64,000 nucleotides of DNA from Thermoactinospora rubra (GCF_002093975.1 NZ_KZ084325.1:248001-312000); one strand, 5' to 3'. Numbered from the stretch's first letter, positions 21,168 through 31,589 are shown. The notes: a model not told the origin generated them from the letters alone. Numbers and translations are program-made.

Positions 21168-21644
21168 ATGCCGGAAAAGTTGCACCCCAACGCCCAGCGT
21201 GTGGCCGAGGCCCTGCGGGAACTCGGCGCCGCGGGAGAGATCGTGGTCCTGCCGGAGCCCGCTCCCACGGCCGCCGCCGCCGCGGCCCAGCTGGGCTGCG
21301 AGGTCGGCGCGATCGCCAACAGCCTGATCTTCGAGGCGGACGGGGAGCCGCTGCTCGTGCTGACCAGCGGCGCGCACCGGGTGAACGTCGAGCTGATCGC
21401 CCGCGTCGCCGGGGTCGCCAAGGTCCGGCGGGCCTCGCCGGAGTTCGTCCGCGCGGCCACGGGGCAGCCCATCGGCGGGGTGGCGCCCACCGGCCATCCG
21501 GCCCCGGTGCGGACGCTGGTGGACAAGTGGCTGGCCAAGCACGACGTCGTGTGGGCCGCCGGCGGTCATCCCCACACGGTCTTCCCGACCTCCTTCGAGG
21601 AGCTGGTGCGCATCACCGAAGGGACCCCGGTGGACGTCGAATGA
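21168..21644 (+). CDS. YbaK/EbsC family aminoacyl-tRNA deacylase-like protein
   Basis: 158 residues. YbaK-fold proteins clear mischarged tRNAs such as Cys-tRNA(Pro). The pattern EVGAIANSLIFEADGEPLLVL, RRASPEFVRAATG and AAGGHPHTVFPTS is typical of the stand-alone actinobacterial subfamily; substrate not assignable. ATG 21168 lies six bases after TAGAGT and has no Shine-Dalgarno, so the mRNA may be leaderless. Overlaps the next gene by four bases. Confidence 0.9.
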   Translation: MPEKLHPNAQRVAEALRELGAAGEIVVLPEPAPTAAAAAAQLGCEVGAIANSLIFEADGEPLLVLTSGAHRVNVELIARVAGVAKVRRASPEFVRAATGQPIGGVAPTGHPAPVRTLVDKWLAKHDVVWAAGGHPHTVFPTSFEELVRITEGTPVDVE

Positions 21645-22198
21645 TCGAGCTGAGCGGCGCGGGCCCGGCGGAGTTCGCCGATCGCCTGGACGAGGTGATC
21701 GACATCTACGCCGCGGCCATGCGACCGCCTGTGGAACAGCTGCCCGGCAGAAAGGCGATCATGCGTGGCCACGCGGCCTATCCGGCCTTCCGGTGCCTGT
21801 TCGCCGAGCTGTACGGCAGGGCCGTCGGGTTCGCCTACGGCTTCCACGGCGCTCCCGGGCAGTGGTGGCACGACGTGGTGCACAGGGCGCTGGCGGACAA
21901 GGCGGGCGGTCAGGTGGCCGACGCCTGGCTCGGCGACGCCTTCGAGCTGGCCGAGATCCACGTGCTCCCCGACTACCAGGGCAAGGGCATCGGCCGGACG
22001 CTGCTCGTCGAGCTGTGCCGGGAGCGGCGGGAAAGGTCGGTGGTGCTGTCGACGCACGACCAGCCCACGGTCGCGCGCCATCTGTACCGGTCGATGGGCT
22101 TCATCGACCTGCTCACCCAGTTCGTCTTCCCGGGCGGCCGGGAGCTGTACGCGATCGCGGGCGCGCCGCTCCCCCTGCGCGAGCCGCGCGAGCCCTGA
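21641..22198 (+). CDS. GNAT family N-acetyltransferase
   Basis: 185 residues. The acetyl-CoA-binding motif is LAEIHVLPDYQGKGIGRTLL, followed by STHDQPTVARHLYRSMGF, a classic GNAT C-terminal half. Substrate unknown. The start ATG overlaps the YbaK stop in ATGA, so the two are co-translated. Convergent with metF. Confidence 0.88.
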   Translation: MIELSGAGPAEFADRLDEVIDIYAAAMRPPVEQLPGRKAIMRGHAAYPAFRCLFAELYGRAVGFAYGFHGAPGQWWHDVVHRALADKAGGQVADAWLGDAFELAEIHVLPDYQGKGIGRTLLVELCRERRERSVVLSTHDQPTVARHLYRSMGFIDLLTQFVFPGGRELYAIAGAPLPLREPREP

Positions 22199-22228
22199 GC
22201 CGCGCCCGCCCGGCGATCAGGCCGATGT

Positions 22229-23152
22229 TCAGGCCGACAGCGCCTCGGCCGGCCGGATCCGCTCGAACACCTCGGCCGCCGCACTGGAGCGGTTGAAGGT
22301 GATGAAGTGGATGCCGGGAGCGCCCTCGTCCAGCAGCCGCCGGCACAGCTCCGCGCCGTGGTCGATGCCCAGCCTGCGCACCGCGGCCGGGTCGTCTTTG
22401 ACCCGCTCGAAGCGCTCGGCCACCTCCGGCGGGAACGGAGCGCCCGACAGCTGCTCCGAGCGCGCGATCGTGCTCATCTGGGTGACCGGCATGATGCACG
22501 GGATGATCGGCGTGTCGCAGCCCTGGGCCGCCACGCGGTCGCGCAGCCGCAGGTAGTCGTCGGCGCGGAAGAACATCTGCGTGATCGCGTAGTCGGCGCC
22601 CGCCCGGCACTTCTGGACGAAGTACTTGGTGTCGGACTCGATGTCCGGCGAGCGTGGATGCTTGTAGGGGAAGGCGGCCACGCCCACACAGAAGTCGCCC
22701 GACTGACGGATCAGCCGGACGAGCTCCTCGGCGTACAGCACCCCCTCCGGATGCGGGACCCATTCGCCCGTCGGATCGCCCGGGGGGTCGCCGCGCACGG
22801 CCAGGATGTTGCGCACCCCGGCGTCGGCGAAGCGGCCGATCAGGTGCCGCAGCTCCCGCACCGAGTGGTTGACCGCGGTGAAGTGCGCCACCGGGGTCAG
22901 GGTGGTCTCGTGCGCCACCCGCTCGACGATGTCGACCGTGCGGTCGCGGGTCGAGCCGCCCGCGCCGTACGTCACCGACACGAACGTGGGCCGCAGCGCC
23001 TCCAGCTCCCTGATGGCCCGCCACAGCTGCCGCTCCCCCTCGTCGGTCTTCGGCGGGAAGAACTCGAAGGAGAACGTCCGCCGCCCGGAGGCGAGAAACT
23101 CGCGCACCGTCGGCACGCGAGTGGGAAGGACGGAGGGGCGACCCAGAGCCAT
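22229..23152 (-). CDS. metF: Methylenetetrahydrofolate reductase
   Basis: Reduces 5,10-methylene-THF to 5-methyl-THF for methionine synthesis. 307 residues; [16 protein letters not shown] at the N-terminus contains the catalytic Glu, and [19 protein letters not shown] and IPCIMPVTQ are conserved. ATG 23152 lies six bases after TACTCT with no ribosome binding site, suggesting a leaderless message. Divergent from the polyprenyl synthase gene. Confidence 0.95.
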   Translation of the reverse strand: MALGRPSVLPTRVPTVREFLASGRRTFSFEFFPPKTDEGERQLWRAIRELEALRPTFVSVTYGAGGSTRDRTVDIVERVAHETTLTPVAHFTAVNHSVRELRHLIGRFADAGVRNILAVRGDPPGDPTGEWVPHPEGVLYAEELVRLIRQSGDFCVGVAAFPYKHPRSPDIESDTKYFVQKCRAGADYAITQMFFRADDYLRLRDRVAAQGCDTPIIPCIMPVTQMSTIARSEQLSGAPFPPEVAERFERVKDDPAAVRRLGIDHGAELCRRLLDEGAPGIHFITFNRSSAAAEVFERIRPAEALSA

Positions 23153-23215
23153 GGGTCAAGAGTACCGACCCCCGCGGGGACAGGCAGCGCACCGGGCAGC
23201 CACTACTCTCAAGTC

Positions 23216-24340
23216 ATGACCGAGCGGAGCCAGGGCGTGAGGGGACTCGACCAGCTCACCATGGAGCACAGCATGACCACCAGCACCGCCGGGATGGACG
23301 CCCTCCGCATCGCGGTCGACCGCGCGCTGAGGGAGTTCGTCGACCGGCAGCGCGCCGTCCTCGACGGGCCGGAGTTCGATCCGATCTTCCAGGCCGCCGA
23401 GGAGCTGCTGGCCGGGGGCAAGCGGCTGCGCCCCGCCTTCTGCTATTGGGGCTGGCGCGGCGCGGGCGGCGGCGAGAGCCAGGCCATGGTCGCCGCCGCG
23501 GCCTCGCTGGAGCTGCTGCAGGCCAGCGCCCTGGTCCACGACGACGTGATGGACAAGAGCGACCTGCGCCGCGGCATGCCCGCCGCGCACCGCCGCTTCC
23601 AGGCGCTGCACGAGCGCAACGGCTGGCAGGGCTCGGCCGAGCAGTTCGGCGAGGGGGCGGCCATCCTGCTGGGGAACCTGCTGCTGCTGTGGTCGGGCCA
23701 GATGTGGAGCGGCAGCGGCCTGCCGGAGGAGGCGCTCAGGGCGGCCCAGCCGGTCCACGACCACATGCGCGCCGAGCTCATGCTGGGGCAGTACCTGGAC
23801 CTGCTGGAGCAGGCGGGCGGCGAGAACACCTTCGAGTCGGCGCTGCGTGTGGCCCTCTACAAGAGCGGCCGCTACTCGGTGGAGCAGCCGCTCAGGCTCG
23901 GCCTGGTGCTCGGCCGCGCGGCCCTGGAGCCGTGGATGGACGAGCTGTGCGAGGCGTACGGCAGGCGCGTGGGCATCGCGTTCCAGCTGCGCGACGACAT
24001 CCTCGGGGTGTTCGGCGACCCGGCGCAGACCGGCAAGCCGGCGGGCGACGACCTGCGCGAGGGCAAGCGGACCATGCTGGTGGCCCGCACGCTGGCCGCC
24101 GCGTCGCCCGCGGAGGCCCGGACCGTGCGGCGGCTGCTGGGCGACCCGCGGCTGGACGAGGCCGGCGTGGCCACGCTGCGCGAGATCATCGAGGACACGG
24201 GCGCGCTGCAGGAGTGCGAGGACCTGATCGCCCAGTACCTGGAGGAGGCCCTCGCCTCGCTCGACGGCGCGCCGCTCACGGCGGAGGCCCGGCTGGCGCT
24301 CGCGGAGCTGGCCGTGGCCGCCACCTCCCGCAAGACCTGA
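23216..24340 (+). CDS. Polyprenyl (geranylgeranyl-type) diphosphate synthase
   Basis: Elongates allylic diphosphates with isopentenyl diphosphate. 374 residues. First Asp-rich motif LVHDDVMDKS, second LRDDILGVFGD, plus GGKRLRPAF at the N-terminus and a conserved GKPAGDDLREGKRT loop. Product chain length cannot be read reliably. ATG 23216 sits six bases after TACTCT; ATG 23261 and 23273 are alternatives. Homologous position to mycobacterial idsA2 (Rv2173). Confidence 0.93.
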   Translation: MTERSQGVRGLDQLTMEHSMTTSTAGMDALRIAVDRALREFVDRQRAVLDGPEFDPIFQAAEELLAGGKRLRPAFCYWGWRGAGGGESQAMVAAAASLELLQASALVHDDVMDKSDLRRGMPAAHRRFQALHERNGWQGSAEQFGEGAAILLGNLLLLWSGQMWSGSGLPEEALRAAQPVHDHMRAELMLGQYLDLLEQAGGENTFESALRVALYKSGRYSVEQPLRLGLVLGRAALEPWMDELCEAYGRRVGIAFQLRDDILGVFGDPAQTGKPAGDDLREGKRTMLVARTLAAASPAEARTVRRLLGDPRLDEAGVATLREIIEDTGALQECEDLIAQYLEEALASLDGAPLTAEARLALAELAVAATSRKT

Positions 24341-24342
24341 GC

Positions 24343-24372
24343 CGATTTATCGCGACTTATCGCGCTTTATCA
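24343..24372. repeat. Three tandem 10-bp repeats between convergent genes
   Basis: CGATTTATCG, CGACTTATCG, CGCTTTATCA directly after the polyprenyl synthase stop and before thiE ends. AT-rich against its surroundings; might act in termination. Confidence 0.7.
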
Positions 24373-24386
24373 GGTCGGGCGGGAGC

Positions 24387-25037
24387 TCAGGCGCTCGCCA
24401 GGCGCTTGGCGAACTCGGCCGCCGCCGCCCCCGGGTCGTCCGCCTCGGTGATCGCCCTGACCACCACCACGCGGCGCACGCCGTACGACATGACCTCGTC
24501 CAGGTTGGCCAGGTCGATGCCGCCGATGCCGAACCACGGCCGGTCGGTGCGGAGCGAGGCGGCGTGCCTGAGCAGCGGCGGGCCGGGCGCGGGCCGTCCG
24601 GGCTTGGTGGGCGTGGGCCAGATCGGGCCGCAGCAGAAGTAGTCCACGCCCTCCTCCACCGCGGCGGCCGACGCCTCCTGCGGCGAGTGGGTGGAGCGCC
24701 CGATCAGGATGTCCTCCCCCAGGATCTCGCGGGCGACCGGCACGGGCAGGTCGTCCTGGCCGAGGTGGAGGACGTCGGGGCGGGCGGCGTAGGCGACGTC
24801 GGCCCGGTCGTTGACCGCCAGCAGCCTGCCGTGGCGGTCGCACGCGTCGCGGAAGACCTCCAGCAGCGCGAGCTCCTCCCGCGCCTCCAGCCCCTTCTCC
24901 CGGAGCTGGACGATGTCGACGCCGCCGGCCAGGACCGCGTCGAGGAAGTCCGCCAGGTCACCTTTGTCCCGGCGGCCGTCGGTGCAGAGGTAGAGCCGTG
25001 CCTGTCTCAGCGCGTCAGAACGCGAGGGCCTGGGCAC
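24387..25037 (-). CDS. thiE: Thiamine-phosphate synthase
   Basis: Joins the thiazole and pyrimidine moieties into thiamine phosphate. 216 residues, TIM barrel: [50 protein letters not shown] and [10 protein letters not shown] are diagnostic. GTG 25037 has GGAGG nine bases upstream and lies inside the end of the Rv2175c-like gene (23-base overlap). Oriented away from the thiO-thiS-thiG genes about 1.7 kb to the right. Confidence 0.95.
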   Translation of the reverse strand: MPRPSRSDALRQARLYLCTDGRRDKGDLADFLDAVLAGGVDIVQLREKGLEAREELALLEVFRDACDRHGRLLAVNDRADVAYAARPDVLHLGQDDLPVPVAREILGEDILIGRSTHSPQEASAAAVEEGVDYFCCGPIWPTPTKPGRPAPGPPLLRHAASLRTDRPWFGIGGIDLANLDEVMSYGVRRVVVVRAITEADDPGAAAAEFAKRLASA

Positions 25038-25389
25038 GCCGCTTGACCTCCGTGTGACGACCGGCCCTGATGGCCTCGATGGGCGAGCCGGGCAGCGAGT
25101 CGTCGGGGGTGAACAGCCAGCGCAGCGCCTCGACCTCGTCGAATCCCGCGTCGAGCAGCACCGTGATCGTGCCGGGGAGGCCCTTGACCACTTCCTTGCC
25201 GTGGAGGAACACGGCGGGCACCTGCGGTCCGCCGCCGCCCCTGCGCACGCCCAGCAGCTTGTGGTCCTTCAGCAGCTGCTTGGCCCGCGCGGGGGTGATC
25301 TCGAGACGTTCGGCCACCTCGGGAAGGGTGAGCCACTCGCTGACGAGCTGCTCGGTCTCCCGGTCGATCTGTGCAACAGTGAGCGTCAC
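25015..25389 (-). CDS. Rv2175c-type DNA-binding protein
   Basis: 124 residues. N-terminal winged helix-turn-helix ([27 protein letters not shown]) followed by the conserved Rv2175c C-terminal region ([39 protein letters not shown]). In Mycobacterium tuberculosis the homologue is a substrate of the Ser/Thr kinase PknL; a kinase gene lies 4 kb to the right here. GTG 25389 is seven bases after TAGTTG with no ribosome binding site, suggesting a leaderless start. Confidence 0.92.
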   Translation of the reverse strand: MTLTVAQIDRETEQLVSEWLTLPEVAERLEITPARAKQLLKDHKLLGVRRGGGGPQVPAVFLHGKEVVKGLPGTITVLLDAGFDEVEALRWLFTPDDSLPGSPIEAIRAGRHTEVKRRAQALAF

Positions 25390-25419
25390 GACACCACAAC
25401 TACCACACGGTGTCCTTGC

Positions 25420-26568
25420 TCAAACTACACAGTCTCGTAGAGGTACTTGTGGATTCGCCAGGCGTGAGATATCGACGGCGCGCCCGCCCTCGATGACCCT
25501 GCGGCCCTGGACGAGGTCGCGCGGCCGGTCCACGGTCAGCAGCGCGGCCAGCCTGTCGTCGCCGGTCAGCCAGCAGAGGGTCTGCTCGCCGCGCTCCACG
25601 AGGCGGGCGCCGCGGTGGTGGCCCGCGTACTGCACCATGCGGCCGAACTGCTCCGACCAGAAGTACGGCACCGGATCGTAGACGGCCTCCTGGCCCAGCA
25701 GGGTCGCGGCGGCCACCTCGGGCGCGTTGAGCGCGGTGTCCCAGTGCTCCACGCGCAGGCGGGTCCGGTAACGGCGCGACCACCAGGCGGCGCAGTCGCC
25801 GACGGCCACGACGTTCGGCATCGAGGTGCGCAGGCACTCGTCGGTCACCACGCCGTTGTGCAGGTCGATGTCCGCGTCGGCCAGCCACTCGATCGCCGGG
25901 CGCACGCCGATGCCGGTCACCACCACGTCCGCCTCGACGAACTCCCCGCCGACCAGGTGGACCCCGCCCTCGTCCACCTCGCTCACCATGGTGTCCAGGC
26001 GCAGATCGATGCCGTCGTACCAGGGCAGCATGCGGGCTCCGACCTCGGCGCCCAGCGCATGGCTGAGCGGCGCGGGACCGGCCTCGATCACGCTCACCCG
26101 GCATCCGGCCCGCCGGGCGGCGGTCGCCACCTCCGCGCCGATCCAGCCCGCCCCGATGACCGCCACGCGGGCGCCGGGGACGAGGAGGGCGCGCAGGAGC
26201 AGGGCGTCGTCGATGGTGCGCAGCACGTGCTGCGGGCCCTCGCCGGGCAGGCGGATCGGCTCGGCGCCCGTGGCGATGGCCAGGCCGTCGAAGGGCAGCT
26301 CGCCCTCGGTGGTCTCCACGACGCCCTCGCGCAGCGCCTTGGCCGCGACGCCCGGGCGGAAGTCCACGCCCAGGCCCTCCAGGTCGGTGTCGACCGCCGA
26401 GGAGTCCGCCTCGCCCAGCAGGACCGCCTTGGACAGCGGCGGGCGGTCGTAGGGACGGTGCCGCTCCTCGCCGACCAGCGTGATCCGGCCCTCGTACCCA
26501 CGTGCGCGCAGAGCCTCCACGGTGCGCACACCGGCCAGGCCGGCGCCTACCACCACGATGTGATTCAC
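25420..26568 (-). CDS. FAD-dependent NAD(P)/ferredoxin-type oxidoreductase
   Basis: 382 residues with two Rossmann motifs: IVVVGAGLAGVRTVEALRA near the N-terminus for FAD and VAVIGAGWIGAEVATAAR for NAD(P)H, plus NVVAVGDCAAW near residue 270. This is the ferredoxin/rubredoxin/putidaredoxin reductase family; partner unknown as no ferredoxin or P450 gene is adjacent. GTG 26568 follows a TAGGCT hexamer by seven bases. Divergent from the TPP-riboswitch-controlled thiO. Confidence 0.88.
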   Translation of the reverse strand: MNHIVVVGAGLAGVRTVEALRARGYEGRITLVGEERHRPYDRPPLSKAVLLGEADSSAVDTDLEGLGVDFRPGVAAKALREGVVETTEGELPFDGLAIATGAEPIRLPGEGPQHVLRTIDDALLLRALLVPGARVAVIGAGWIGAEVATAARRAGCRVSVIEAGPAPLSHALGAEVGARMLPWYDGIDLRLDTMVSEVDEGGVHLVGGEFVEADVVVTGIGVRPAIEWLADADIDLHNGVVTDECLRTSMPNVVAVGDCAAWWSRRYRTRLRVEHWDTALNAPEVAAATLLGQEAVYDPVPYFWSEQFGRMVQYAGHHRGARLVERGEQTLCWLTGDDRLAALLTVDRPRDLVQGRRVIEGGRAVDISRLANPQVPLRDCVV

Positions 26569-26575
26569 GGCTCCG

Positions 26576-26591
26576 AGCCTATGGGTAGGCT
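26576..26591. promoter_or_regulatory. Back-to-back divergent -10 boxes
   Basis: AGCCTATGGGTAGGCT is a perfect palindrome giving TAGGCT on both strands. On the minus strand it is seven bases before the oxidoreductase GTG; on the plus strand it is well placed to start the TPP riboswitch RNA. The two polymerases could not load together. Confidence 0.5.
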
Positions 26592-26602
26592 GGGACGGGA
26601 AG

Positions 26603-26698
26603 ACGCGCGGGAGTCCGGCCGCACCGGGCTGAGAGGAAGGCTGATGAGGGCCTTCGACCGCAAGCCACCTGATCCGGATCATGCCGGCGAAGGGAGCG
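26603..26698 (+). promoter_or_regulatory. TPP (THI-box) riboswitch upstream of thiO
   Basis: Contains the conserved cores GGGAGTCCGG, CCGGGCTGAGAGG and CCTGATCCGGATCATGCC followed by GGCGAAGGGA, in the right order and spacing for a thiamine pyrophosphate aptamer. The closing AAGGGAG is also the thiO Shine-Dalgarno, so ligand binding should hide the ribosome site. Confidence 0.95.
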
Positions 26699-26701
26699 GA
26701 C

Positions 26702-27801
26702 ATGGACGTGATCGTGGGCGGGGGGATCGCCGGGCTGGCGATCGCCTGGCGCCTGGCCCGCTCCGGGCGGCCCGTCACGGTCGTGGACCCCGCCCCCTGC
26801 TCGGGTGCCTCGCACGCGGCGGCGGGCATGCTGGCCCCGGTGAGCGAGGTGACCTACACCGAGGAGCCCCTGCTGCGGCTCGGCATCGCCTCGCTGCGCA
26901 TGTGGCCGGCCTTCGCGGCGGAGCTGGCGGCGGACGCGGGAGCCGCGTCCGGCGAGCCGGGCGCGCTCGTCGACCTGCGCGAGGACGGCACGCTCGACGT
27001 CGCCTTCAGCGCCGACGACCTGGCCGTCCTCGACGAGCTCGCCGGCTTCATGGACAAGCTCGGCCTGCGCGTCGAGCGGCTGACCGGGCGCGAGTGCCGG
27101 CGGCTGGAGCCCATGCTCTCCCCCGCCGTGCGGGGCGGCCTGCTGGCCCCCGACGACGCCTGGGTCGACCCCCGCCGCGTCACCAGGGCCCTGCGCGCCG
27201 CTCTCGACAGGCGCGGCTTCGCCCTGATCCCCGCCCGCGTGACCGGGCTGCTCCGCGAGGCAGGCGCCGTCCGAGGGGTACGGCTGGCCGAGCCGTACGC
27301 CCGGGATCTCCACGCCGACCGCGTCGTCCTCGCCGCCGGGGCGTGGAGCGGCGAGCTGGCCGACGTGCCGGTGCGCCCGGTCAAGGGGCAGATCATCCGC
27401 CTGCGCTCCCCCCAGCCGCTGCTGACCAGGTGCGTGCGCGGCATGGTGCACGGCTCGCACGTGTACCTGGTGCCGCGCGGCGACGGCGAACTCGTGGTCG
27501 GCGCGACGCAGGAGGAGCTGGGCTTCGACACCAGGGTCACCGCGGGCGGCGTGTACGAGCTGCTGCGGGACGCCCACGAGCTGGTGCCGGGCGTGACCGA
27601 GCTGGAGCTGGCCGAGACGATCGCCGGGCTGCGGCCCGGCACGCCGGACAACCTCCCGCTGATCGGCCCGAGCGGCACGCCGGGCCTGGTCCTGGCCACC
27701 GGCCACCACCGCGGCGGCGTCCTGCTGGCCCCCCTCACCGCGGCCATCGTCCTGGGCGAGCAGAGCGAGCTGGCCGCGTTGTGCTCACCGGAAAGGTTCC
27801 G

Positions 27802-27805
<4 letters not shown>
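26702..27805 (+). CDS. thiO: Glycine oxidase ThiO
   Basis: FAD enzyme making dehydroglycine for the thiazole of thiamine. 367 residues; Rossmann motif VIVGGGIAGLAIAWRLARSG, then VVLAAGAWSG and GLRPGTPDNLPLIGPSG near the C-terminus. ATG 26702 is used, not the in-frame ATG 26681, because the latter lies in the riboswitch and AAGGGAG is placed for 26702. Stop overlaps the thiS start (ATGA). Confidence 0.95.
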
Positions 27806-28801
<996 letters not shown>

Positions 28802-28824
28802 GGCGACCTTCACCGGGGAGGCTC

Positions 28825-29589
28825 ATGGCAGGGCACGCCGCGCGGCTGCGGCCCAGCGATCTGGCGCGTGAGCACGGCCTGTCCGCGCAGGCCGTGCGCA
28901 ACTACGAGGAGGAGGGCATCCTGCCTCCCGCCCCGCGCGGCCCCCAGGGATACCGCCGGTACTCCCCGCTCCACGCCCAGGCGCTGCGCGCCTTCCTGGC
29001 TCTGCGGCCGGGCTGCGGGCACCAGGCCGCGGCCGCTGTCCTGCGGGCGGCCAACGCCCGCGACGAGGAGGCGGTCTTCCGCCTCCTCGGCCACTGCCAC
29101 GCCGAACTGCTCCAGGAGCGCCGCACCCTCGACGAGGTCTCCGGAGCGCTCACCGAACTGGCGGGCACCCCGCCGGCTGCGCAGGCGGTCCGCGGGCCCG
29201 TCACCGTCGGCGTCCTGGCCCGCCGGCTGGACCTGCACCCGGCCACGCTGCGCAAATGGGAGAGGGCGGGCATCCTGCGGCCGGAGCGCGACCCGGCGAC
29301 CGGCTACCGCCGCTACCCGCCCGACTCGGTGCGCGACGCCCACCTGGCCCGCCAGCTCCGGCGCGGCGGCTACCCGCTCGGCCACATCGCCCGTGTCATC
29401 GCCCAGGTACGGCAGGCCGGCGGCGTCGTCCCGCTCGAGGAGACGCTCGACGTCTGGCGGGGGAGGCTCCGGGGGCGCAGCCGGGCGCTGCTCGAAGGCT
29501 CGGCCCAGCTCGCCGCCTACCTCGGCCTTCTCGACGACTATCCCGGCGGCCTTCTCGACGGCCATCCCGGCGAGCGCCGTCAAAGGTGA
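28825..29589 (+). CDS. TioE-like transcriptional regulator with two MerR helix-turn-helix domains
   Basis: 254 residues with two MerR-type DNA-binding domains in one chain: an N-terminal one (about 8-75, SDLAREHGLSAQAVRNYEEE, GYRRYS) and a second (about 128-200, VGVLARRLDLHPATLRKWER, GYRRYP). This is the architecture of the TioE family. The C-terminus is an extended helix with repeated DDYPGG/DGHPG. ATG 28825 has GGGGAGG upstream. It lies 23 bases after thiG and 68 before the kinase; targets unknown. Confidence 0.85.
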   Translation: MAGHAARLRPSDLAREHGLSAQAVRNYEEEGILPPAPRGPQGYRRYSPLHAQALRAFLALRPGCGHQAAAAVLRAANARDEEAVFRLLGHCHAELLQERRTLDEVSGALTELAGTPPAAQAVRGPVTVGVLARRLDLHPATLRKWERAGILRPERDPATGYRRYPPDSVRDAHLARQLRRGGYPLGHIARVIAQVRQAGGVVPLEETLDVWRGRLRGRSRALLEGSAQLAAYLGLLDDYPGGLLDGHPGERRQR

Positions 29590-29657
29590 CCATCAAAACG
29601 GCATCGGTTTCGGATGCCCGGCCACTCCGGGTGGCAAATCGCCCGTAAACTCGGGGC

Positions 29658-31589
29658 GTGGACACGACGACTGCGGACCCCCTCGTCGGGCGGCTACTCG
29701 ACGGGCGTTACCGCGTCGAGTCCCGGATCGCCCGTGGTGGCATGGCCTCGGTCTACCTCGCTCTGGACGTCCGGCTCGACCGCACGGTCGCCGTGAAGGT
29801 GATGCACCGCTCGCTCGCCGAGGACCCCGCGTTCGTGCGGCGGTTCATCGGCGAGGCCAAGTCTGTGGCGAGCCTGTCGCATCCCAACATCGTGCACGTC
29901 TTCGACCAGGGCACCGACGGCGACGTGGTGTACCTGTCGATGGAGTACGTGCCGGGCCGCACGCTGCGCGACGTCCTGCGCGAGCGGGGCAGGCTGAGCG
30001 CGCGCGAGGCGCTGGAGATCATGATTCCCGTCCTCGCCGCGCTGGGCGCCGCCCACCAGGCGGGCATGGCGCACCGCGACGTCAAGCCGGAGAACGTGCT
30101 GCTGACCGACGACGGCCGCGTCAAGGTCGTCGACTTCGGCCTGGCCCGGGCGATCGAGGCCACCAACCAGACGCGCACCGGCGTGATGATCGGCACGATC
30201 GGCTACATGGCGCCCGAGCAGGTGACCACGGGCGGGGCGGACGTGCGCAGCGACGTCTACGCCTCGGGCATCATGCTGTTCGAGCTGGTGACCGGGCGGC
30301 AGCCGTACGACGGGCAGACGCCGATGGCGGTGGCCTACAAGCACGTGCACGAGACCGTGCCGCCGCCCTCCTCGCTGGTGCCGGAGACCTCGCCGCTGAT
30401 CGACACGCTGGTCGCCACCGCGACGGCCCACGATCCGGCCGCGCGCTACCAGGACGCCTCGGCGATGCTGGTGGCGGCGGTCGACGCGCACCGGCTGCTG
30501 CCGCGCCTGTCGACGCCGCCGACCGGGTCCGGCGCCCACCTGCTCACGCCCCCGCCCATGGCCTCCGGGCCGCATGCCGTACCGCCCGGGCCCGTACCGC
30601 CCGCGACCGTGCCGCCCGCGCCCCAGCGCACGCTCATCCAGCCGCGTGCCGACGTCCTGACCGCCCCGCCCGCCCGGCGCAGCTGGCGGCCCCATTGGTT
30701 CCTCGTGGGACTGGCCGCCCTCATGGTGGTCGCCATCGGGCTGACCGCGTGGTTCGTCAGCCGGCCCACCATGATCACGCTGCCCGACCTGACGTCGCTG
30801 AACCTGGTGTCGGCGCAGCAGAAGGCGGCCTCCCTGGGCCTTGACGTCAAGGTCCTCGACGGCAGGCACGACGACAAGGTCCCCGAGGGGCGCGTGCTGT
30901 CGATGAACCCGCCGGCCGGGACGGAGGTGGAGGAGAAGTCCACGGTCCAGCTGGTGCCGTCGCTGGGTCCCAAGCTCGTGATGGTCCCCGGCGTGCGCGA
31001 CATGACCGAGGAGCAGGCCCGCGTGCTCATCACGCAGGCCGGGCTGAAGGTCGGCAAGGTCAGGCGGATGGAGAACCCCGACGTCCAGCGCGGCCTGGTG
31101 ATGGAGACGCGGCCGCCGGCGGGCGAGCGGGTCAAGGAGGGCACGGCGGTCGAGCTGCGCATCAGCGCGGGGCTGACGATGCCGGACGTGGGCGGCATGT
31201 CCAGAGACGAGGCCAAGGCCCACCTGGAGTCCCTCGGCCTGCAGGTCCAGGTCCACGAGGTCAACGACGACAACGAACCCTGCACGGTCATCGCCCAGGT
31301 GCCCAAGGCCAAGACCGAGATCGACAAGGGCCAGGCGGTCCAGATCACGGTCGTGAACTGCGGGTTCAGCTTCGTCTGGCCGTGGGGCGACCACGAGGCC
31401 CGTGACGACTCCCAGGTCGTGGTCGTGCCCTCGGTGCTGGGCAAGCAGGTCGGCGACGCCAAGCGGGAGCTGGAGCAGCTCGGGTTCAAGGTGCGGGTAC
31501 GGCGGGCCGCCGGCACCGGCGTGGTGGCCTACCAGCACCCGAGGGACACCGAGCGGCCCGCCGGGTGGACCGTGACCATCTGGCACTGA
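29658..31589 (+). CDS. Membrane Ser/Thr protein kinase with four PASTA domains (PknL-like position)
   Basis: 643 residues. Kinase domain about 16-275 with GGMASVYLA, VAVKVM, catalytic HRDVKPENVLL, DFGLARA and the activation loop ending GTIGYMAPE. A Pro-rich linker leads to one membrane helix (about 350-371), then four extracellular PASTA repeats, which in this family sense peptidoglycan fragments. Repeat 3 carries a cysteine pair (EPCTV and VVNCG) that could form an external disulfide. GTG 29658 lies six bases after TAAACT, a leaderless layout. The Rv2175c homologue nearby is a likely substrate by analogy with mycobacterial PknL. Confidence 0.93.
   Translation: MDTTTADPLVGRLLDGRYRVESRIARGGMASVYLALDVRLDRTVAVKVMHRSLAEDPAFVRRFIGEAKSVASLSHPNIVHVFDQGTDGDVVYLSMEYVPGRTLRDVLRERGRLSAREALEIMIPVLAALGAAHQAGMAHRDVKPENVLLTDDGRVKVVDFGLARAIEATNQTRTGVMIGTIGYMAPEQVTTGGADVRSDVYASGIMLFELVTGRQPYDGQTPMAVAYKHVHETVPPPSSLVPETSPLIDTLVATATAHDPAARYQDASAMLVAAVDAHRLLPRLSTPPTGSGAHLLTPPPMASGPHAVPPGPVPPATVPPAPQRTLIQPRADVLTAPPARRSWRPHWFLVGLAALMVVAIGLTAWFVSRPTMITLPDLTSLNLVSAQQKAASLGLDVKVLDGRHDDKVPEGRVLSMNPPAGTEVEEKSTVQLVPSLGPKLVMVPGVRDMTEEQARVLITQAGLKVGKVRRMENPDVQRGLVMETRPPAGERVKEGTAVELRISAGLTMPDVGGMSRDEAKAHLESLGLQVQVHEVNDDNEPCTVIAQVPKAKTEIDKGQAVQITVVNCGFSFVWPWGDHEARDDSQVVVVPSVLGKQVGDAKRELEQLGFKVRVRRAAGTGVVAYQHPRDTERPAGWTVTIWH

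Noticed and set aside
25903..26452. Rightward open frames opposite the FAD oxidoreductase
   Set aside because: Antisense shadows of a well-supported gene with intact Rossmann motifs.
26681..26701. Earlier ATG for thiO
   Set aside because: Lies inside the 3' core of the TPP riboswitch; the Shine-Dalgarno serves ATG 26702.
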